DNA from: Candidatus Apopatocola equi | Lineage (GTDB): Bacteria > Bacillota > Clostridia > Oscillospirales > Oscillospiraceae | Direction: 5' to 3' | DNA: 10,547 bases | Assembly: GCA_018065965.1 (NCBI GenBank) | Contig: JAGHSH010000222.1 | Coordinates: 1-10,547, forward strand | Part shown: in pieces, positions 6,534 to 10,547 of the stretch | How the letters are laid out: every line of letters begins with the position of its first letter | Position numbering within the stretch: position 1 is the stretch's first letter | Translations under genes and position numbers: made by a program | The notes under the pieces: generated by a model | Told to the model about the DNA's origin: nothing | The model's input: the letters and a program-made list of their open reading frames with translations, nothing else | The model's database searches: none

Positions 6534-7001
6534 TTAGATACCGGAGAGCATCAGGAAGGAGGCCAGCAGGCAGAGAATGGCGTAGAACTCGACGACGATG
6601 CACATGATCATGCCCTTGGACCAGTCATCGGGCTTCTTGGCAAGAATGTTGACGGAGGCAGCGGCGACCTTGCCCTGAGCAATGGCGGAAATCCAGCCGC
6701 CGAGAGCGATGGGCAGGCAGGCGAAGAGCACGCGGGCGCCGGTGTAGAGATCCATGTTGGGGACGATCTTCTGGAAGGCCAGGAAGAAGATAACGAAGCC
6801 GTAGAGGCCCTGGGTGCCGGGAATAACCTGGAGAATCATGACCTTACCGGACTTGCTGGGATCCTCGGAGACGAGGCCGGCGCCGGCTTCACCGGTGATG
6901 CCGGTGCCCTTGGCGGAGCCAATGCAGGCGAGAGCGGCAGCCAGAGCAGCGCCCATCATAGCAAGAGCGGTACCGCCCATAGTCTGAATAATGTTTTCCA
7001 T
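6534..7001 (-). CDS. ntpK: V-type ATP synthase subunit K (Na+-binding rotor ring proteolipid)
   Basis: This 155-residue membrane protein is the 16-kDa-type proteolipid with four membrane helices, a fusion of two hairpins. Copies form the rotor ring that carries ions across the membrane. Helix 1 (about 10-29) leads to GSAKGTGITGEAGAG. Helix 2 holds ILQVIPGTQGLYGFVIF; helix 3 holds PIALGGWISAIAQGKVAAAS; helix 4 holds IVVEFYAILCLLASFL. Residues matching the E. hirae Na+ site are all present: Thr63, Gln64, Gln109 and Glu138, with Tyr67 nearby. The ion-carrying Glu occurs once, in helix 4, as in V-type rings. The ATG is preceded by a perfect AGGAGG and a 51-base AT-rich leader, fitting the need for many more copies than other subunits. 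The stop is TAA followed by TAG. Na+ coupling is inferred from the ligands. Confidence 0.97.
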   Translation of the reverse strand: MENIIQTMGGTALAMMGAALAAALACIGSAKGTGITGEAGAGLVSEDPSKSGKVMILQVIPGTQGLYGFVIFFLAFQKIVPNMDLYTGARVLFACLPIALGGWISAIAQGKVAAASVNILAKKPDDWSKGMIMCIVVEFYAILCLLASFLMLSGI

Positions 7002-7052
7002 GTTGATTTTTCCTCCTAAAAGTTTTTTCCTTTTTTGGTTTTGTTGCTTATG
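7002..7052 (-). promoter_or_regulatory. AT-rich leader and strong ribosome site of ntpK
   Basis: Between ntpI and ntpK lie 51 bases, very rich in A and T within a GC-rich operon, ending in AGGAGG ten bases before the ntpK ATG. An unstructured A-rich leader plus a perfect Shine-Dalgarno suits high translation of the ring subunit. This is analogous to the enhancer known before E. coli atpE, but here it is only inferred from composition. Confidence 0.5.
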
Positions 7053-9023
7053 TTAATTTTCCTTTGCGCGAACATAGTCACCGGTGAAGCGGAGAGGCTT
7101 GAAGGCCTTGCCGCCGTCCACGTAGAACTTGCCGAAGAACTCGAGGCACTGCAGACGCAGGTCATGGACATAGCAGCCCAGCAGGTTCAGAGCGAAGTTC
7201 AGCACATGGCCGATGAGGAAGATGGCCACGAAGGCGATGGTGGAGCCCACCGTAAAACCGTTCTTCGAGGGCATCAGAGCAACGGTGTTGAAAACCTTGC
7301 CTACAACGCCGCCGGCCAGCATCAGGGCCATGATACGGGAGTAGGAGAGGATATCGCCGAACCAGCCGGTGGCGGTATTGTAGATGCAGCCGAAGGCAGC
7401 GGTGATCTTGCCGAAGCCCTTGGACTCCCGACCGGCGCCGAAGAGCAGCATCACGGTACCGACGATGAGGATGTACATACCGACGGTGCCCATCAGGGAG
7501 CTGCTGACCAGACCCAGCATGGGCAGACCCATGAGGACGGCGCCCAGCAGCATGACCCACAGAGAGCCCTCTTCAAACACGGCAGAGGCGACCTCGCCGC
7601 GCTTGAGCTTCTGGGAGAAGTTCACGGCCATACCGGTGTTCAGGTGGAGCAGGCCGATGCCCATGGAGCCGAAGAGCACCATGGTGGAATCCTTTTCCGC
7701 GCTGAAGAGTCCCCGGATCAGCTCAGGGGTCTCGGGATGCTTGATGGCGTAAATCTGGTTGATCACATCGGAGAAGAAGCCGCCGGTCAGCACGCCGCAG
7801 ATGGTGGTGGCGATGCCGCCGTAGAGCAGCAGCTGGGCAAAGGCCAGGTTGCCCTCTCTGGGCTTCATCTTCTTCAGCGCCACGATGGCGGCGATGATCA
7901 TGATAAGGCCGTAGCCCACGTCGGCCATCATCAGGCCGAAGATGGCGATAAAGAAGGGAGCCATCAGGGGGTTGGGGTCCACGGTGCCGTAGGCGGGGAG
8001 GGAGTACATATTGGTGACCATGTTCAGAGAGTTGGTGAACTTGTTGTTGACCAGCTTGACGGGAACATCGGGATACTCCTCCTCAGCAGGCTCCTCGCAC
8101 TCCCAGGCGCAGTCATAGCGGTCGAAGAGCTTACCCAGCTCCTCTTCCTTATCGGCGGGCATCCAGCCCTCCATGACCACGGTCTTTTCGGTGCCGAGCA
8201 TGGTCTCCTCCGCCTCAGCCATGGCCAGCTTGGCCTGCAGCTTGTCGGCGGCAAGCTTGAGGGCGTCGCGCTTGTCAGCCATGGCAACGATGGCCGCAGC
8301 GGCCTCGTCACGCTCGGCGGCAAGGGACTTGATGGCAGCCTCGGCGGCGGCGCAGCAGTCCTTGGCCGTGCCGTTCATGCCGCTGATGGCGGCGGCGGCA
8401 AAGCCGAAGCCGCGGAGAGCCTCCTGCATGGCGGCCGCATTCTCCTTCATGCAGACGACGACCAGATAGTTCTGGGTCTTATCGCTGCTGACAGGGAAGA
8501 GCTCGGCCTCCTCGGAGACCTGACGGAGCGCATCGGCAACGGCGCTCAGATCCTGACGGACGGGAACGGTGCCCTTGAGGATCACGGTACGCTCGGTGCC
8601 GTCCTGCTCCAGAGGAAGATCCAGAGCGGTCCAGGGCACGAGAGACTCGATAATGCCTCTCTGGCGGCTTTCCTCGGCGAGGGCGCGGCGGATACGGTCT
8701 TCCGACCCCTCGATGGCGGCGGCAGCCTGCATGGCAGCTTCCAGATCGCTGTCGTCCAGCAGGACCTCACCATCAAACTCCGGCGTGGGGGCGAGCAGCT
8801 TGCTCTTCACCGGCGCGTACTTGCCAAGGATATTCACCGCTCCCACAAGAGCGGTGCGCTGGGACTTGAGGCTCATAAGCTGGCAGCTCTCGCGAGCCGC
8901 CTGCTCATTGACCGCCTGCTCCGTGAACTCCACACAGCCGAGGCGGATGAGTTCGCGCAGCAGTTCCTCCTTTTTGGAACGGATTGCGACGAGCCGGAGT
9001 TTTTTCATCTTCAGAATAGACAT
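7053..9023 (-). CDS. ntpI: V-type ATP synthase subunit I (membrane stator, a-subunit)
   Basis: The 656-residue protein is the membrane stator that forms the ion half-channels against the K ring. Residues 1 to about 335 are a cytoplasmic arm with coiled-coil stretches (MKKLRLVAIRSKKEELLRELIRLGCVEF at the start, then an Ala/Glu-rich region at about 225-275 and VVMEGWMPADKEEELGKLF). From about 350 on it is a membrane domain beginning NPLMAPFFIAIFGLMMADVGYG. It includes YSRIMALMLAGGVVG, with Arg563, and HVLNFALNLLGCYVHDLRLQCLEFF, with Arg623. These two Arg correspond to the essential stator arginines of the family. Length is normal. The start is ATG, one base after the atpH stop, so the two are translationally coupled. 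The stop is TAA. The assignment is firm. Confidence 0.97.
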   Translation of the reverse strand: MSILKMKKLRLVAIRSKKEELLRELIRLGCVEFTEQAVNEQAARESCQLMSLKSQRTALVGAVNILGKYAPVKSKLLAPTPEFDGEVLLDDSDLEAAMQAAAAIEGSEDRIRRALAEESRQRGIIESLVPWTALDLPLEQDGTERTVILKGTVPVRQDLSAVADALRQVSEEAELFPVSSDKTQNYLVVVCMKENAAAMQEALRGFGFAAAAISGMNGTAKDCCAAAEAAIKSLAAERDEAAAAIVAMADKRDALKLAADKLQAKLAMAEAEETMLGTEKTVVMEGWMPADKEEELGKLFDRYDCAWECEEPAEEEYPDVPVKLVNNKFTNSLNMVTNMYSLPAYGTVDPNPLMAPFFIAIFGLMMADVGYGLIMIIAAIVALKKMKPREGNLAFAQLLLYGGIATTICGVLTGGFFSDVINQIYAIKHPETPELIRGLFSAEKDSTMVLFGSMGIGLLHLNTGMAVNFSQKLKRGEVASAVFEEGSLWVMLLGAVLMGLPMLGLVSSSLMGTVGMYILIVGTVMLLFGAGRESKGFGKITAAFGCIYNTATGWFGDILSYSRIMALMLAGGVVGKVFNTVALMPSKNGFTVGSTIAFVAIFLIGHVLNFALNLLGCYVHDLRLQCLEFFGKFYVDGGKAFKPLRFTGDYVRAKEN

Positions 9024-9024
9024 C

Positions 9025-9339
9025 TCAGCTGTTCACGATCCTTTCCACCACGAGATCGGCGGCCTGTTCGAGCTTGGCTCCGGCCTCCGTGCGCAGTGCT
9101 GCTTTCTTGGTCTCTGCTTCCTTGGTTAGTTCGGCAGCCTTGGCTTCGGCTTCCTGAGCGGCCTTGGCGGCGAGCTCGGAAAGCTCCTTGCCTGCTTTGG
9201 CGAGTGCTGCTTCCACCGCTGCCTTACCGGCAGCCTCAGCCTCGTTGACCAGCTGACGTGCCTTGGCTTCCGCCGCAGCGACGGCAGCCTTGGCCTCGGC
9301 CTCAGCCTGGGCGACAGCCGTGATCGCATCCATTGACAT
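9025..9339 (-). CDS. atpH: V-type ATP synthase subunit H/G (peripheral stalk coiled coil)
   Basis: The first gene of the operon encodes a 104-residue, almost wholly helical protein, extremely rich in Ala, Glu and Lys (AVAQAEAEAKAAVAAAEAKARQLVNEAEAAGKAAVEAAL). It is the typical small peripheral-stalk subunit that pairs with subunit E and anchors it to subunit I. I chose the ATG at 9339 (MSMDAITAV), which has GGGAGGTG about 6 bases upstream. A longer frame from a TTG at 9357 would place the ribosome site inside the coding region. Low complexity makes the family call rest partly on position: such a gene regularly precedes subunit I. The E. hirae equivalent is called ntpF. The stop is TGA, one base before ntpI. 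Confidence 0.9.
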   Translation of the reverse strand: MSMDAITAVAQAEAEAKAAVAAAEAKARQLVNEAEAAGKAAVEAALAKAGKELSELAAKAAQEAEAKAAELTKEAETKKAALRTEAGAKLEQAADLVVERIVNS

Positions 9340-9380
9340 TCTTACACCTCCCTGCAACTAAAACTTTTCACTGCTATACA

Positions 9381-9409
9381 TTTATACAGCTTTTTCGCAA
9401 GCTTGGCAA
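9381..9409 (-). promoter_or_regulatory. Sigma-A-type promoter of the ATPase operon
   Basis: On the minus strand TTGCCA (9404-9409) is followed by a 17-base spacer and TATAAA (9381-9386). Initiation near 9374 would give a leader of about 35 bases before atpH. A second, weaker candidate is an extended -10 (TGTTATAAA) near 9471-9480 without a clear -35. Confidence 0.65.
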
Positions 9410-9524
9410 GACATTTCGTCAATTTTTTCCGAAAATGGCACTATGCTTCTTTCGTCATATTTAATGCATTTTATTTATAACAGATATTTCAGGCAGCTTC
9501 TGACGGAAATACTTTTTTTATCTC

Positions 9525-9553
9525 TTGTCAAATGTCGGATTTCACGCTATAAT
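9525..9553 (+). promoter_or_regulatory. Sigma-A-type promoter of the CAT-like gene
   Basis: TTGTCA (9525-9530), a 17-base spacer and a consensus TATAAT (9548-9553) lie upstream of the plus-strand gene at 9614. Transcription should begin near 9560, giving a leader of about 54 bases that holds AGGAGG at 9601-9606. The promoter points away from the ATPase operon promoter and lies about 115 bases from it, so one DNA-bound regulator could act on both. Confidence 0.85.
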
Positions 9554-9613
9554 ATAAAAAGTATTATGGGAAGTTTAGCGATGAGCCGGAATGAGTTCAC
9601 AGGAGGCAGAAGC

Positions 9614-10504
9614 ATGGCCAGAGACAAAAGAAATCCGAACAGCCGTCTGGGCGATCGGCGGGAGGGCCGCCGTCTCCGCTCACTGAGCGCCGTGCTCAAT
9701 CTGGGCCCCTATGTGATGCGCGAACGCAACGACGCCTGCGACAGCTACGCGGACAATCTGGAGATCTCCGCGCTGGAGCAATGGCTGATCGACAAGCGCA
9801 GCGAGGGCAGCCCCGCTATGAATTTTACGCACCTCATGGTAGCCGCCTACGTGCGCACAGTGAGTATGCGCCCGGGCATCAACCGCTTTGTGGCCGCGCG
9901 GCGCCTTTTCGCCCGCAGTGACATTCAGGTGGTGCTGCGCGTCCGCAAGGGCGTGGGCAGCGATTCCGCCTGGACCAGCGTGAAGCTCCACTGCAGCCCC
10001 ACCGACACGATCTACGACATTTACAGCCGTCTCAACGCAGCGGTGGATAATGTGCAGGCCGGCACCGGCGAGAGCGACTTTGACCGCCTTGCCGCCTCCC
10101 TGACCCGCCTCAACCGCTTCTTCCTGCGCCCCTTCATGGCCGTTCTGCGGATGCTGGACTACAACGACTGGCTGCCCCGGCGGTTTCTGGACGCCAGCCC
10201 CTACCACGCCTCCCTGGCCATCTGCGATCTGGGCAGTCTGGGCGTGCAGAGCGTGGATCACCACATCCACGATTTCGGCAATGTTCCCATCTACCTGAGC
10301 TACGGCGCCAAGCGGCATGTCTATGAGCTGGACCGGGAGGGTCAGGTACAGGATCGGCACATGGTGGATCTCCGCTTCACCGTGGACGAGCGCATCGCCG
10401 ACGCCAGCTATCTGGTGGAGGCGCTCAAGTGCATGAAGTATTTCCTCAAAAATCCCCAGCTGCTGGAGCTGCCCCCCGAAACGGTGGCGGATGATGTGAA
10501 CTGA
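9614..10504 (+). CDS. CAT-fold, 2-oxo acid dehydrogenase E2-like protein without the catalytic His
   Basis: This 296-residue soluble protein resembles the catalytic domain of E2 acyltransferases and chloramphenicol acetyltransferase, with no lipoyl or E3-binding domain. Seen in order: a basic N-terminus with GDRREGRRLRSL (about 13-24); FTHLMVAAYVRTVSMRPGINRFV (71-93), like the conserved substrate-side helix; SLAICDLGSLGVQSVDHHIHDFGNVPIYLSYG (200-231); and FTVDERIADASYLVEALK (255-272). The last matches the E2 active-site motif DHRVxDG but has Glu259 in place of the catalytic His; Asp263 is kept and Gly is Ala264. Normal acyl transfer is therefore doubtful. I chose the ATG at 9614 for its AGGAGG seven bases upstream; an in-frame ATG at 9581 lacks a good site. 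It has its own promoter and a TGA stop. The fold call is fairly sure; the function is unknown. Confidence 0.8.
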   Translation: MARDKRNPNSRLGDRREGRRLRSLSAVLNLGPYVMRERNDACDSYADNLEISALEQWLIDKRSEGSPAMNFTHLMVAAYVRTVSMRPGINRFVAARRLFARSDIQVVLRVRKGVGSDSAWTSVKLHCSPTDTIYDIYSRLNAAVDNVQAGTGESDFDRLAASLTRLNRFFLRPFMAVLRMLDYNDWLPRRFLDASPYHASLAICDLGSLGVQSVDHHIHDFGNVPIYLSYGAKRHVYELDREGQVQDRHMVDLRFTVDERIADASYLVEALKCMKYFLKNPQLLELPPETVADDVN

Positions 10505-10547
10505 TCCGGCACCGTCCCATCGCTGTTTATACCTTTATAAAATAGTA

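Larger units (their letters stand above)
9340..9613. other. Divergent intergenic region
   Basis: This 274-base AT-rich stretch separates atpH (minus) from the CAT-like gene (plus). It holds both promoters described separately. It also holds two direct copies of TTTCGTCA (9414-9421 and 9450-9457), and a related TGACGGAAA in the opposite orientation at 9501-9509. I see no RNA gene, riboswitch-like fold or small reading frame with a ribosome site in it. Confidence 0.6.

Noticed and set aside
3302..9248. Several long plus-strand open frames (3302-4939, 4827-7019, 7035-9248)
   Set aside because: All are antisense shadows of ntpA, ntpF/C/E/K and ntpI/atpH, whose minus-strand products are unmistakable. 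The plus-strand translations show no domain I recognise.
10505..10547. A terminator after the CAT-like gene
   Set aside because: The last 43 bases contain AT-rich sequence but no stable inverted repeat followed by a T-tract; any terminator lies outside the window.
1..10547. CRISPR arrays, tRNA or rRNA genes, transposases, phage or defence genes
   Set aside because: No regularly spaced repeats, cloverleaf-like sequence or recognisable mobile-element or defence proteins were seen; the window is nearly filled by housekeeping-type coding sequence.

Overview
The window is dominated by one nine-gene operon on the minus strand (about 9339 down to 546). It encodes a complete V/A-type rotary ATPase in the order H-I-K-E-C-F-A-B-D. 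The order and protein families match the Na+/H+-translocating V-type ATPases of Firmicutes such as Enterococcus hirae and many Clostridia. High GC content, strong GGAGG-type ribosome sites, some TTG starts and the flanking gene families suggest a GC-rich gut-type Clostridia member (Oscillospiraceae/Ruminococcaceae-like). That taxonomic reading is inference.

Layout from left to right: the 3' part of a plus-strand alpha/beta-hydrolase esterase (1-506); a bidirectional rho-independent terminator shared by the converging esterase and ATPase operon (505-535); ntpD (546-1199); a 231-base palindrome-rich spacer that is the only long gap inside the operon (1200-1430); ntpB (1431-2804), broken in frame by a TAG codon at 2304-2306; then ntpA, ntpF, ntpC, ntpE, ntpK, ntpI and atpH, tightly packed or overlapping. 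A 274-base divergent intergenic region (9340-9613) carries one sigma-A-type promoter for the operon and another for a plus-strand CAT-fold (2-oxo acid dehydrogenase E2-like) protein (9614-10504).

How the parts fit: A and B form the catalytic hexamer; D and F form the central shaft; C links the shaft to the membrane ring; K is the ion-carrying ring; I is the stator half-channel; E and H form the peripheral stalks. The K subunit keeps the residues that bind Na+ in the E. hirae enzyme, so Na+ is the likely coupling ion.

This is a known system, and I found no undescribed multi-gene system here. The points worth a second look are the amber codon in ntpB at a conserved Gln position, an Arg at a normally conserved Trp of NtpA (one transition away, and the only CGG codon in that gene), the palindromic element between ntpB and ntpD, and the CAT-like protein that lacks the E2 catalytic His.
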